A DNA stretch of 64,000 nucleotides from Actinomycetes bacterium. Lineage in GTDB: Bacteria > Actinomycetota > Actinomycetes > Mycobacteriales > Mycobacteriaceae. The notes beneath the pieces were generated by a model that had not been told where the DNA came from, searched no databases, and saw only the letters and a list, made by a program, of their open reading frames with translations. A program made the translations under genes and the position numbers. The first letter of the stretch is position 1, and the number at the start of each line of letters is the position of its first letter. Shown here in pieces: positions 1 to 7,954 of the stretch. The stretch covers positions 1-64,000 of the forward strand of contig JAHZJB010000109.1 of assembly GCA_022601135.1 (NCBI GenBank). Direction: 5' to 3'.

Positions 1-37
1 CCCTGGATGGCACAAGGCTGCCGCGCAGCGGAATGGG

Positions 38-1006
38 ATGCCCAAACCGAACCGATACGCTGGAGGAGTGCCTGGCATCGCCTATCTCGGTCCCGAGGGA
101 ACGTTCACCGAGGCTGCCCTGCATGCCATCGTCGCCGACGACCTGATACCGGCGACCGGTGCCAACTTTGCCGTCGACGGGCACGTGACACCCATCGCCG
201 CCGACAGTGCCGCCGCCGCGTTGGCGGCCGTGCGCTGCGGGGACGCGGACTTCGCCTGCGTCCCGATCGAGAACTCGATCGACGGATCGGTGTTGTCGAC
301 GTTGGACAACCTAGCTACCGGGACGCCGCTGCAGATTTTCGCCGAGTTGACGCTCGACGTGTCCTTCACCATCGCCGTCCGGCCTGGAATCACCGCTGCG
401 GACGTGCGCACCGTCGCTGCGTTTCCCGTCGCTGCCGCCCAGGTCAGGCACTGGCTGACCGAGCATCTTCCGAACGCGCAACTGGTTCCGGCCAATTCGA
501 ATGCTGCGGCGGCGCAAGACGTGGCCGCCGGTACGGCGGACGCCGCGGTGAGCACCGCGCTGGCCGTCCGGCGTTACGACCTGGCGGCGCTGGCGATGGA
601 CGTCGTCGACGAGCCGAATGCCCGTACCCGGTTCGTCCTCGCCGGGTGCCCGGCCCCGCCACCGAAGAGCACGGGATCGGACCGTACCTCGGTGGTGCTG
701 AGGTTGGACAATGCGCCCGGGGCGCTGGCCTCGGCGATGACCGAGCTGGCCGTCCGCGGCATCGATCTCACCCGAATCGAATCCAGGCCGACCCGCACCG
801 AACTCGGCACGTATGTGTTCTTCCTCGACTTCGTTGGGCACATCGACGATGACTCGGTTGCCGAGGCACTGCGCGCGCTGCACCGCCGCTGCGCCGATGT
901 GCGCTATCTGGGCTCCTGGCCGACCGGGGACCCACTGGGGGCCCCGCCGCCGCGGACGGACGAGGCCCAGGCCTGGCTGAAGCGTCTGCGCGAGGGCGGA
1001 CAGTGA
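38..1006 (+). CDS. pheA: Prephenate dehydratase
   Basis: Converts prephenate to phenylpyruvate in phenylalanine synthesis, in the cytoplasm. The N-terminal region carries the family opening AYLGPEGTFTE and the substrate-site segment CVPIENSIDGSV. The C-terminal part is an ACT regulatory domain with RIESRPTRTELGTY, which in this family binds phenylalanine for feedback control. The length of 322 residues fits the mycobacterial enzyme. The ATG at 38 gives the longest form; a GTG at 68 matches the start remembered for the M. tuberculosis protein better, although a GGAGG lies only one base upstream of it. The last codons overlap the next gene by 4 bases (GTGA), so the two are probably translated together. 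Confidence 0.95.
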   Translation: MPKPNRYAGGVPGIAYLGPEGTFTEAALHAIVADDLIPATGANFAVDGHVTPIAADSAAAALAAVRCGDADFACVPIENSIDGSVLSTLDNLATGTPLQIFAELTLDVSFTIAVRPGITAADVRTVAAFPVAAAQVRHWLTEHLPNAQLVPANSNAAAAQDVAAGTADAAVSTALAVRRYDLAALAMDVVDEPNARTRFVLAGCPAPPPKSTGSDRTSVVLRLDNAPGALASAMTELAVRGIDLTRIESRPTRTELGTYVFFLDFVGHIDDDSVAEALRALHRRCADVRYLGSWPTGDPLGAPPPRTDEAQAWLKRLREGGQ

Positions 1007-1710
1007 GCGGGCGGTTGGTGCTGCTGCGGCACGGGCAGACACACGGCAACGTCGAACGTCGCCTGGACACTCGACCTCCGGGTGCCGAGCTGACCGAACT
1101 CGGTCGTCAACAGGCCCGAATGTTCGCCCGCACACTGGTGAGACCGCCCGCCGTGATCGCACATTCGATCGCCACCAGGTCCGCGCAGACCGCCGTGGAA
1201 ATCCGGGAAGCAATCAGCACGGGACTCGGCACGGTCGCGATCCGGGTCCACGAGCTCGAAGGCATACACGAGGTCCAGGTCGGTGACTTGGAGAACCGTA
1301 GCGACGAGGACGCGCACGAACATTTCAAGACGATCTATCGGCGCTGGCATGGTGGGGAACACGGGCTCACCTTGCCTGGCGGCGAGACCGCGCAGCACGT
1401 GCTGGACCGCTACCTGCCGGTGCTGCATCGACTCCGGGTGCGCTACTTGGACGACGACGGATTCGACGGCGACATCGTCGTCGTCAGCCATGGTGCGGCG
1501 ATCCGGCTCGTCTCGGCCGTGTTGGCCGGCGTCGACGCCGGCTTCGCCATCGAACATCACCTGGCGAACACCGAGTCAGTTGTGCTGGCCCCGATCACCG
1601 ATGGCCGATGGAGCTGCGTGCGGTGGGGAACCCAGTCGCCGCCGTTCCGAAGTAATCCGGCCGTGACGCCCGCCGGAGATGAAGTTCGCTCAGCCAACCC
1701 GATGGGGTGA
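1003..1710 (+). CDS. Histidine phosphatase (phosphoglycerate mutase-like) protein
   Basis: Member of the histidine phosphatase superfamily. The catalytic motif LLRHGQTHGN is near residue 7, and a second conserved histidine sits in VVVSHGAAIRLV near residue 165. It starts at a GTG overlapping the pheA stop by 4 bases. This pairing corresponds to Rv3838c-Rv3837c in M. tuberculosis. The substrate cannot be read from sequence: family members act on sugar phosphates, phosphoproteins or small metabolites, so glycolytic phosphoglycerate mutase activity should not be assumed. The 235 residues show no signal peptide or membrane segment. Confidence 0.9.
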   Translation: MSGRLVLLRHGQTHGNVERRLDTRPPGAELTELGRQQARMFARTLVRPPAVIAHSIATRSAQTAVEIREAISTGLGTVAIRVHELEGIHEVQVGDLENRSDEDAHEHFKTIYRRWHGGEHGLTLPGGETAQHVLDRYLPVLHRLRVRYLDDDGFDGDIVVVSHGAAIRLVSAVLAGVDAGFAIEHHLANTESVVLAPITDGRWSCVRWGTQSPPFRSNPAVTPAGDEVRSANPMG

Positions 1711-1731
1711 CGGGCGCCACCGCACCTCCGG

Positions 1732-2421
1732 TCAGAGGAGCGCGGCGACGAACGCGGCGGCCTCCTCGTTGTAGGGCGGCATGTCGTAGTTGTTGTGGGC
1801 TTGGCGATCGCGGCCACCGGACGTGCAGATCGGATCGCCGTCGCTGCACAGATCGATCGCGCGTCCCACGAACAGGCCGGACGTGGACAGCGGCGTCCCG
1901 AACCGGACCGCCGGATTGCCGAACACCGCGACTGCTGCAACCTTGCCGGTGCTCTTGGGCGGCAACGGCGGCGCTGAGCCCATGTTGCCGATTCGGCTGC
2001 CAACCGGGGCCACCCCGGCGAGCATCGACATGACGGCTGCGCCCTGGGAGAAGCCGCCGAGCACCAGCCGGGTCGCCGGACACTGCTCGGAGAGGGTGTC
2101 GATCTGATCTTTGGCGTCGTAAGCTCCGCGCGCTGTGGTCAGAAAGTTGACGCTAGCGGGGTAATCGACCGGGTAGGTGGCGAGGCTGCGTCCGTCCAGC
2201 AGGGGGCTCAGTGCCTCGGCGAATGCTTGCCCGACGCGGCCGATGCCCGGCGGCTCGCCGGTGCCGCGCGCGAAGATGATCCCGACGTCGGGGCACGACA
2301 CCGCCCGCGCGGGGACGGCAACGCCCAGGAGTGCCGATGATGCCGCCACGGCCGCCAGCGCCAGCATCAGCAACGCCCGCCCGGAAGAACGGACTCGTGT
2401 CCGCATCCGCCGGTCGGTCAT
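1732..2421 (-). CDS. Secreted cutinase-family serine esterase
   Basis: A 229-residue exported alpha/beta-hydrolase of the cutinase-like protein family. A hydrophobic signal peptide spans about residues 15-40, with a likely cleavage after ARA before VSCPDVGIIFARGTGEP. The nucleophile is Ser125 in GGFSQG. The C-terminal part has the disulfide and catalytic region CSDGDPIC followed by a histidine in QAHNNYD. The start at 2421 overlaps the stop of the upstream MscS-type gene by 4 bases (ATGA), which decides against the much longer open frame running back through that gene. An ATG at 2406 is an alternative start. Likely substrates are esters or lipids outside the membrane; the exact substrate is unknown. 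Confidence 0.88.
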   Translation of the reverse strand: MTDRRMRTRVRSSGRALLMLALAAVAASSALLGVAVPARAVSCPDVGIIFARGTGEPPGIGRVGQAFAEALSPLLDGRSLATYPVDYPASVNFLTTARGAYDAKDQIDTLSEQCPATRLVLGGFSQGAAVMSMLAGVAPVGSRIGNMGSAPPLPPKSTGKVAAVAVFGNPAVRFGTPLSTSGLFVGRAIDLCSDGDPICTSGGRDRQAHNNYDMPPYNEEAAAFVAALL

Positions 2422-3560
2422 CTGGGCGTCGTCCGGGCCAGGCGGTGGTCGTCCCAGGAGGCTTCGTCGTCGAGGGACTCGAGGAATCGGCCCGTGGCGT
2501 CGGCCGACCCGATGCGATACCGGGGAAGCGCGCTCTGGGTGCGTTGCAGCCAGGCGAGCATTCCCTCCCGCACCGCACACCTGAGGTCGAACAGCGCACC
2601 GGAATCGTGGGCGCTGACCAGTATCCGCACCCGCACACACCCGCCGACCGCGTCGATGACCTGCACCATGCTGCTGCGGCCGTCCCACAGGTCGCTCGTG
2701 GCAAGAAGTCGGTCCACTTCGGCGCGCATTTGGTCGAGCGACACGGTGAAGTCCACGTCGAACTCGACGGTCCCCAAGAGTTCGGTCGCGTTGCGGGTCC
2801 AGTTCTCGAAGGGTTTGGTGGTGAAGTACGTGCTCGGCAGGACCAACCGGCGCTGATCCCAGATTTTGACCACCACGTAGGTCAGGGTGATTTCCTCGAT
2901 GTGGCCCCACTCGTCCTCCAGCACGACGACATCGCCGACCCGGATCGCGCCGGAGAACGCGATCTGCAAGCCGGCGAACACCGCTCCCAGTGAGGTCTGC
3001 GCCGCCAATCCGGCCACCACCGAGAGCACGCCCGCCGAGGCGAACAGCGTGGTGCCGATGTTGGACAAGCCCGGGAACGTCATCAGGATGACGGCAAGGC
3101 CGAGCACCACGACGACGGCGGTCGCCAGTCGCTGCAGCACGGTGACCTGGGTTCTAACCCTCCGCAGCCGTCGGTCACAATGGGCGATCTCCGCGTCGCC
3201 GCCGCCGAAGCTCGCAATGGTGCGCCGCTCCAGGACCTTGAGCAGGCTGATGGCCAGCCACGTCAGCGTCGCGATCTCCAGGATCAACAGGGCGTGATCG
3301 ACCCAGCCGCGCCAGGCGTCTTCCGCCGGATCCGACGTTTGGTACACCGCCACTGTTGCGGCGGCCACCATCAAGCTCGCTAGGACCGCCGGGCGAGCCT
3401 GCTGCAGAACTTCCCGCGAGACCGAACGACGGCGGCTCAACCGGCGCAACAACCAGAACAGCAGCATCCCTGCCGCATAAGCAACGGCTATGGCGAGCAC
3501 CGCGCAGATTGCCGTGAGGGCAAGGTCGGTTGCGGATTCCAGCTTTTCTCCTTTGGACAT
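2418..3560 (-). CDS. MscS-family mechanosensitive ion channel
   Basis: A 380-residue membrane protein. Hydrophobic segments occur near residues 12-38, 55-72, 85-105 and 140-165, followed by the glycine/alanine-rich pore-lining segment (FASAGVLSVVAGLAAQTSLG) and the beta domain beginning IRVGDVVVLEDEWGHIEEITL. These are characteristic of small-conductance mechanosensitive channels, which release solutes on hypo-osmotic shock. The stop overlaps the secreted cutinase start by 4 bases, so the two are likely co-transcribed, an unusual pairing. An ion-channel role is inferred from family. Confidence 0.88.
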   Translation of the reverse strand: MSKGEKLESATDLALTAICAVLAIAVAYAAGMLLFWLLRRLSRRRSVSREVLQQARPAVLASLMVAAATVAVYQTSDPAEDAWRGWVDHALLILEIATLTWLAISLLKVLERRTIASFGGGDAEIAHCDRRLRRVRTQVTVLQRLATAVVVVLGLAVILMTFPGLSNIGTTLFASAGVLSVVAGLAAQTSLGAVFAGLQIAFSGAIRVGDVVVLEDEWGHIEEITLTYVVVKIWDQRRLVLPSTYFTTKPFENWTRNATELLGTVEFDVDFTVSLDQMRAEVDRLLATSDLWDGRSSMVQVIDAVGGCVRVRILVSAHDSGALFDLRCAVREGMLAWLQRTQSALPRYRIGSADATGRFLESLDDEASWDDHRLARTTPR

Positions 3561-3673
3561 ACCTGTTCGGCTCTAACTTCTTGGGGTCACGGTCGCAGAC
3601 CACGGTAGCGACATCGCCCGCCCTGTCAAAAGCCGAGGAACATCGCACGCTACTGGCCGCGCCGGGGAGTCGG

Positions 3674-4024
3674 CTACGCCCAACCCAATTCGTGCAGCCG
3701 CTCGTCATCGATGCCGAAGTGATGGGCGATCTCGTGGATCACCGTGATGGCCACCTCGTCCACGACCTCGGCCTCGCTGTCGCACATATCCAGCAGCGCC
3801 TCGCGATAGATCGTGATCGTATCGGGCAGCGAGCCGCCGTACCACGAATCACGTTCGGTCAAGGCGATGCCCTCGTAGAGGCCGAGCAGCTGAGAGTCCT
3901 CGGCGTTGCGATCCTGAACAAGGATCACGACGTTGTCGATCGCCGAGGCCAGCTCAGTCGGAAGGAGGTCGAGAGCGTCGCCGACCAACTCGTCGAACCG
4001 TTGCGGGGCCATCCGCACGGCCAT
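3674..4024 (-). CDS. Zincin-like metallopeptidase-family protein
   Basis: A 116-residue protein of the small mycobacterial zincin-like family (Rv3836 type). The zinc-binding motif HEIAHHFGID lies at residues 97-106, giving His97, Glu98 and His101 and a downstream GID. The rest is short and acidic with no signal peptide, so it is probably cytoplasmic. Its start is 3 bases beyond the stop of the proline-rich septum protein, so they form one operon. Peptidase activity is inferred from the motif only; no substrate can be named. Confidence 0.88.
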   Translation of the reverse strand: MAVRMAPQRFDELVGDALDLLPTELASAIDNVVILVQDRNAEDSQLLGLYEGIALTERDSWYGGSLPDTITIYREALLDMCDSEAEVVDEVAITVIHEIAHHFGIDDERLHELGWA

Positions 4025-4027
4025 GGG

Positions 4028-5422
4028 TCAGATACCCGGTGGGGGCGTACCCGGTGGGGGCGGGGGCAGACCCGGCGGTGGCGGTGGCGGGGGCGGCGGT
4101 AGACCCGGCGGCGGCGGGGGCGGCGGTAGACCCGGCGGTGGCGGGGGCGGCGGCAGTGGGGGACCGTTGAGGAATACGTTGCCGCTGGGTGGCGGCGCCG
4201 GCGGAGGTGCCTGCTCGGCAGGCGGGGCGCTGTGGACAGCGGGCTGCTGCGGCATGTGCTGCGTTTGGTTGCCTTGGCTGTCGTTGTTGGTCGTCGCGGT
4301 CGACGGCGAGCCGCTCGACGATGAGCCCGTCGACGGTGACGACGTGCTGATCGAGAAATCGGGCATCGGGATCGGCTGTGGGTTGAGGCGCTCTTCGGGA
4401 ATGGCCGGCGGCGGGACGGGCGGCCGGCCGTTGATCAACAGTGGGCCCTTGGCACTGTTCAGCAGCGTCGACCACCCGCCGTTGCCGAGCGTCGACCCGA
4501 TGCTGCACGACACCTGATGGCTGCCCGCAGCCCAGCTTGGCAACGAAACGGTGCTGTAGATGAGCGTCAGTGTGGTGTCCCGGAGCTGGATCGGGGCAAG
4601 GTAGGCCTCCGTCATCCGGGTGCACGCGTCTTTGATGAAGGTGTCCTGTTCGGGCTCGGGAGGAAGTGCGCCGGGGAACTTCTCGGCGAGGTTCACCGCA
4701 CCCGTCACCTCCATGGCGTGCGGAGTGGTGCAGTCGACGGGGATGTCTGTGGGCTGGTTGGTAGCCGGGTCGATTCCCAGGCAGGTTCCGGCCGCCCACA
4801 CCTTGGACTGGTCGATCTCGGCGACCTTGCCGGCAAAGGCCAACTGCTGATTGTTGGCGCCGGGCAGCTGCAGACCACACAGCATCCGGCGCTCTCCCGA
4901 CTGTTTCCAGGCCTTGTCGCCGGACCACAACATGCTGACGGTGAACCGGCTGTTGGGATCGAAGCGCGCACCCAGGTAGCGCTTTACCGCCGCCGCGCAC
5001 TGTTCCTGGCTGATCTGCTGGATTCGTGCCGCGGACGGGGGCGCCGCGTCGGGCCCGTACTCGCTGCCCGGGAAGGTCCGCATATCCACCGACTCGGCGA
5101 CCTCGAACCGGTGCTCCTCGGAGCAGTCGACGATCTCGGCGGCATCGGGTGTGCGGTCCGGCCAGTTGAGGCAGTTGCCACTCTGGGCGTGGTCGAAGGT
5201 GTCGTTGCCCCGCGGCCCGAGTGACACCGCGTTGGCGGTGCGGCTGCTGGGGCGGTCGGATTGGGGCAGCGCGGTGAGTACGCCGGCGATCAGCAGACCG
5301 CCGAGGGCGGTGAGCACCAGCGCGCGACGGGTCGACTTGGCCGGAGGGCTCCGCCACCAACCAGTAACGGCCGGCGTCGAGCCTTCCTCTGGGTTTTCCG
5401 GTGCCTGCGACATCCGCTCCAT
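4028..5422 (-). CDS. Septum-formation family membrane protein with polyproline tail
   Basis: A 464-residue protein of the Rv3835 type. A short cytoplasmic N-terminus is followed by one membrane segment at about residues 31-50 (ALVLTALGGLLIAGVLTAL), then an extracytoplasmic region with several cysteines (CLNWPD, DCSEEHRFEV, CGLQLPG). That region looks like two related septum-formation-type repeats of about 120 residues. The last 60 residues are almost pure proline with Gly-Leu spacers. The ATG at 5422 is used; an ATG three codons later (5413) is equally plausible. It is divergent from serS and heads an operon with the zincin gene. Function is unknown; a role at the envelope is inferred from topology. 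Confidence 0.85.
   Translation of the reverse strand: MERMSQAPENPEEGSTPAVTGWWRSPPAKSTRRALVLTALGGLLIAGVLTALPQSDRPSSRTANAVSLGPRGNDTFDHAQSGNCLNWPDRTPDAAEIVDCSEEHRFEVAESVDMRTFPGSEYGPDAAPPSAARIQQISQEQCAAAVKRYLGARFDPNSRFTVSMLWSGDKAWKQSGERRMLCGLQLPGANNQQLAFAGKVAEIDQSKVWAAGTCLGIDPATNQPTDIPVDCTTPHAMEVTGAVNLAEKFPGALPPEPEQDTFIKDACTRMTEAYLAPIQLRDTTLTLIYSTVSLPSWAAGSHQVSCSIGSTLGNGGWSTLLNSAKGPLLINGRPPVPPPAIPEERLNPQPIPMPDFSISTSSPSTGSSSSGSPSTATTNNDSQGNQTQHMPQQPAVHSAPPAEQAPPPAPPPSGNVFLNGPPLPPPPPPPGLPPPPPPPGLPPPPPPPPPGLPPPPPGTPPPGI
4036..4161 (+). repeat. G-rich imperfect tandem repeat encoding the polyproline tail
   Basis: On the plus strand this stretch is a run of GGCGG, GGGGGCGG and GGTGG units separated by short AGACCC spacers, repeated about every 30 bases. 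On the minus strand it encodes the Pro-rich repeats that end the septum-formation protein. The four-plus closely spaced G-runs on the template strand are compatible with G-quadruplex formation, which is an inference. Copy number may vary between strains. Confidence 0.8.
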
Positions 5423-5502
5423 TGTGACAGGCGTTTGGGGTGCTGTGACGAATGATGCGGTTGTTGCGTTATGCGGTTGTGTCGATCACGCCCAAGACCA
5501 CG

Positions 5503-5515
5503 TAGGGTCTTGCGC
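5503..5515 (+). promoter_or_regulatory. Candidate -10 element for a leaderless serS transcript
   Basis: TAGGGT at 5503-5508 fits the mycobacterial TANNNT -10 pattern and ends 7 bases before the GTG of serS, so transcription would begin at or next to the start codon. Leaderless transcripts are common in mycobacteria. No convincing -35 at ideal spacing was seen. Confidence 0.4.
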
Positions 5516-6781
5516 GTGATCGACCTGAAGGTGCTGCGCGAAAACCCTGCGGTCGTGCGTGCATCCCAACAGGCCCGCGGTGAGGATCCGGGGCTCGTCG
5601 ACATGCTCGTTGCGGCAGACGCGGCCAGGCGAACGGCCATTTCGGCCGCCGACACCCTCCGGGCCGAACAGAAAGCGGCCAGCAAGCTGATCGGCAAGGC
5701 CGCGCCCGACCAGCGTGCCGCCCTGCTGGCTGAAGCCAAGGGGCTGGCCGAACGCGTCAAGGTGGCCGATTCGGCTCGGGCCGACGCCGAGACGTCCTTC
5801 ACGGCAGCCCACCTGGCGATCTCGAACGTCATCATCGACGGCGTACCGGCGGGTGGAGAAGACGATTTCGTCGTGTTGGACACCGTGGGTGAGCCGCCGG
5901 CCATCGAGAACCCCAAGGACCATCTCGAGCTGGGTGAATCGTTGGGGCTGATCGACATGGAGCGGGGGGCGAAGGTCGCGGGTTCCCGGTTCTACTTCCT
6001 CACCGGGCCCGGGGCGTTACTGCAGCTCGGACTGTTCCAGCTCGCCGTGCGGGTCGCCGTGGACAACGGCTTCACCCTGGTCATCCCGCCGGTGCTGGTT
6101 CGTCCCGACGTGATGGCGGGCACGGGGTTTCTGGGCGCCCACGCCGACGAGGTCTACCGGGTGGAGGCCGATGACCTGTACCTCGTCGGCACCTCGGAAG
6201 TGCCGCTGGCCGGCTTCCACGCCGGAGAGATCCTGGACCTTTCGCAGGGACCGAAGCGTTATGTGGGCTGGTCGTCCTGCTTCCGGCGGGAGGCAGGCAG
6301 TTACGGCAAGGACACCCGGGGAATCATCCGGGTGCACCAGTTCGACAAGGTCGAAGGGTTCGTCTACTGCAGGCCCGAGGACGCTGAGGCCGAGCATGAC
6401 CGGCTGCTCGGTTGGCAGCGCGAAATGCTCGCCCATATCGAGGTGCCCTACCGGGTGATCGATATCGCCGCCGGGGACCTCGGATCCTCGGCGGCGCGAA
6501 AATACGACTGTGAGGCGTGGGTGCCGACGCAGCGCACCTATCGGGAGCTGACCTCGACGTCGAACTGTACGACGTTCCAGGCGCGTCGGCTGGCGGTGCG
6601 CCATCGGGACGAGGACGGCAAGCCGCAGATGGCCGCGACGCTGAACGGCACGCTGGCGACCACCCGCTGGCTGGTCGCGATTCTGGAGAATCATCAGCAG
6701 CCGGATGGGAGTGTGCGCGTCCCGGAGTCGCTGGTGCCCTACGTCGGGACCTCGGTGCTCGAACCCGGAAGGAAACCATGA
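5516..6781 (+). CDS. serS: Seryl-tRNA synthetase
   Basis: Class II aminoacyl-tRNA synthetase charging tRNA-Ser in the cytoplasm. The N-terminal coiled-coil arm (about residues 1-110) begins [11 protein letters not shown], a typical start of this family. The catalytic core has [10 protein letters not shown], motif 2 in [21 protein letters not shown], and motif 3 near [20 protein letters not shown]. The GTG at 5516 is chosen because it gives the conserved beginning; an upstream in-frame ATG at 5471 adds 15 arginine-rich residues with no family match. The length is 421 residues. The stop overlaps the following gene by 4 bases. Two tRNA-Ser genes, its likely substrates, lie near 60.5 and 63.7 kb. 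Confidence 0.96.
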   Translation: MIDLKVLRENPAVVRASQQARGEDPGLVDMLVAADAARRTAISAADTLRAEQKAASKLIGKAAPDQRAALLAEAKGLAERVKVADSARADAETSFTAAHLAISNVIIDGVPAGGEDDFVVLDTVGEPPAIENPKDHLELGESLGLIDMERGAKVAGSRFYFLTGPGALLQLGLFQLAVRVAVDNGFTLVIPPVLVRPDVMAGTGFLGAHADEVYRVEADDLYLVGTSEVPLAGFHAGEILDLSQGPKRYVGWSSCFRREAGSYGKDTRGIIRVHQFDKVEGFVYCRPEDAEAEHDRLLGWQREMLAHIEVPYRVIDIAAGDLGSSAARKYDCEAWVPTQRTYRELTSTSNCTTFQARRLAVRHRDEDGKPQMAATLNGTLATTRWLVAILENHQQPDGSVRVPESLVPYVGTSVLEPGRKP

Positions 6782-7593
6782 CTGAGCTGGCCATGATCGA
6801 ATTGGACGACGACGAACTGCGGACCTGGTTCGGATTCGGTGTGGCCGGCAACTTTGCCGGCCATCTGGAGCAGGCTGGCGAAGCCGCCGACTTCGTGAAC
6901 GTGGCCTCTGCGGGGGCCGCCCCCAAGGGCATCTTCCCGTGGTACGCCCCGGGGCTGGACGGCTTCCTCGGCGGGTTCCCGCTGTCGCACGATGCCATCG
7001 AGCTTCCCCACAGTGACACCCCCCTCAACCTGCAGATCGAGCCCGAGGTCGGGCTGGCCTGCCAGGTCAAGTGGGCCGGCGACACTGTGGCGTCGTTGCA
7101 GCCGTTCGCTCTCGGGGCCTTCAACGACTGCTCGATCAGGCGTCCGAACGCGTCCAAGATAAGCCACAAGAAGAATTGGGGTCCGGCGTCGAAAGGGGTG
7201 GCGCGGCAGTTCTTCGACATCGGCGATCTCACCCCCGACGGTCCCACCGCCACGCTGCGGCTGCTCTGTCACCTGCGCACCGGCGACGGCCAGTTGCACG
7301 AGTACGGCGTCGACAGCCCGTTGCTGGGCTATTCCTACTACGGCGAGGTCCTGCTGGACTGGATTGTCGACCGGCTGGCGAACCAGAAAGGGTCGCCGGA
7401 CACGCCGCTCGAGGACGTCGGGGCGTTGATGGTTGCCAGTGGGCACCCGACGAAACTGCTCATCGGTATCGGCGCCACCAGATACACCGCGCTGGGCGAG
7501 TCGACATACCTGCAGGCCGGCGACGAAGCCGTCGTGCGCGTGTATGACACCGCAAGTGCGGCGCACTCCGAATTGCGCCAGACAGTCTCGTGA
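6778..7593 (+). CDS. DUF5718-family conserved protein
   Basis: A 271-residue soluble protein with no signal peptide. Recognisable blocks include [18 protein letters not shown] near the N-terminus, GIFPWYAPG, and the central segment [26 protein letters not shown] recognise it as the conserved DUF5718 type found beside serS in actinobacteria; the hydrolase-like arrangement suggests an enzyme but no reaction is established. The ATG at 6778 overlaps the serS stop by 4 bases and has GGAAGGA just upstream, so the pair is translationally coupled. Confidence 0.8.
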   Translation: MTELAMIELDDDELRTWFGFGVAGNFAGHLEQAGEAADFVNVASAGAAPKGIFPWYAPGLDGFLGGFPLSHDAIELPHSDTPLNLQIEPEVGLACQVKWAGDTVASLQPFALGAFNDCSIRRPNASKISHKKNWGPASKGVARQFFDIGDLTPDGPTATLRLLCHLRTGDGQLHEYGVDSPLLGYSYYGEVLLDWIVDRLANQKGSPDTPLEDVGALMVASGHPTKLLIGIGATRYTALGESTYLQAGDEAVVRVYDTASAAHSELRQTVS

Positions 7594-7612
7594 GCCGTTC
7601 GGTGCCGACGGT

Positions 7613-7954
7613 CTAGCTGGATTCCTCCAGCAGTTCAGAGAGCAGTTCGGCAAATTGCTTCGGATGCTCGGGGGTGCACGCCGGATCGGGGTACGTTCCG
7701 GCCACATCGAGGGTGACCAGGGTCGACTTCAACGGCCGCCGCACATCCAATGGCAGCCAACGCCGCAGATCCGAACTACCCCAGATGCGGAACCGCTGCA
7801 CGAACAGTCCCAGTGGGCTGACGTGGTAACCGCGGATGTCGCGAAGCCGGATGATTTTCGAGGTGCCCGACGGGAAGTGGTAGCGGCGCAGTGTAAGTGC
7901 CTCCTGATCCAGTTGGATCAGGCCGTCGTCGTAATATCGCGGCGGCGCGCTCAC
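7613..7954 (-). CDS. Small PH-like hypothetical protein
   Basis: A 113-residue soluble protein without signal peptide or membrane segment. The strand-rich stretch GLIQLDQEALTLRRYHFPSG and the following RGYHVSPLGLF resemble the short PH-like domains found in mycobacterial hypothetical proteins, but the similarity is weak and no function can be given. Its start overlaps the stop of the upstream MBL-Rieske gene by 4 bases (ATGA), so the two are likely one transcript, and the small protein may serve that enzyme. Confidence 0.7.
   Translation of the reverse strand: MSAPPRYYDDGLIQLDQEALTLRRYHFPSGTSKIIRLRDIRGYHVSPLGLFVQRFRIWGSSDLRRWLPLDVRRPLKSTLVTLDVAGTYPDPACTPEHPKQFAELLSELLEESS

Noticed and set aside
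2422..2910. Open frame extending the secreted cutinase upstream through the MscS gene
   Set aside because: The added residues are arginine-rich shadow sequence; the ATG at 2421 overlaps the MscS stop and precedes a proper signal peptide.
5471..5515. Upstream ATG for serS
   Set aside because: Adds 15 basic residues not typical of seryl-tRNA synthetases; the GTG gives the family N-terminus.
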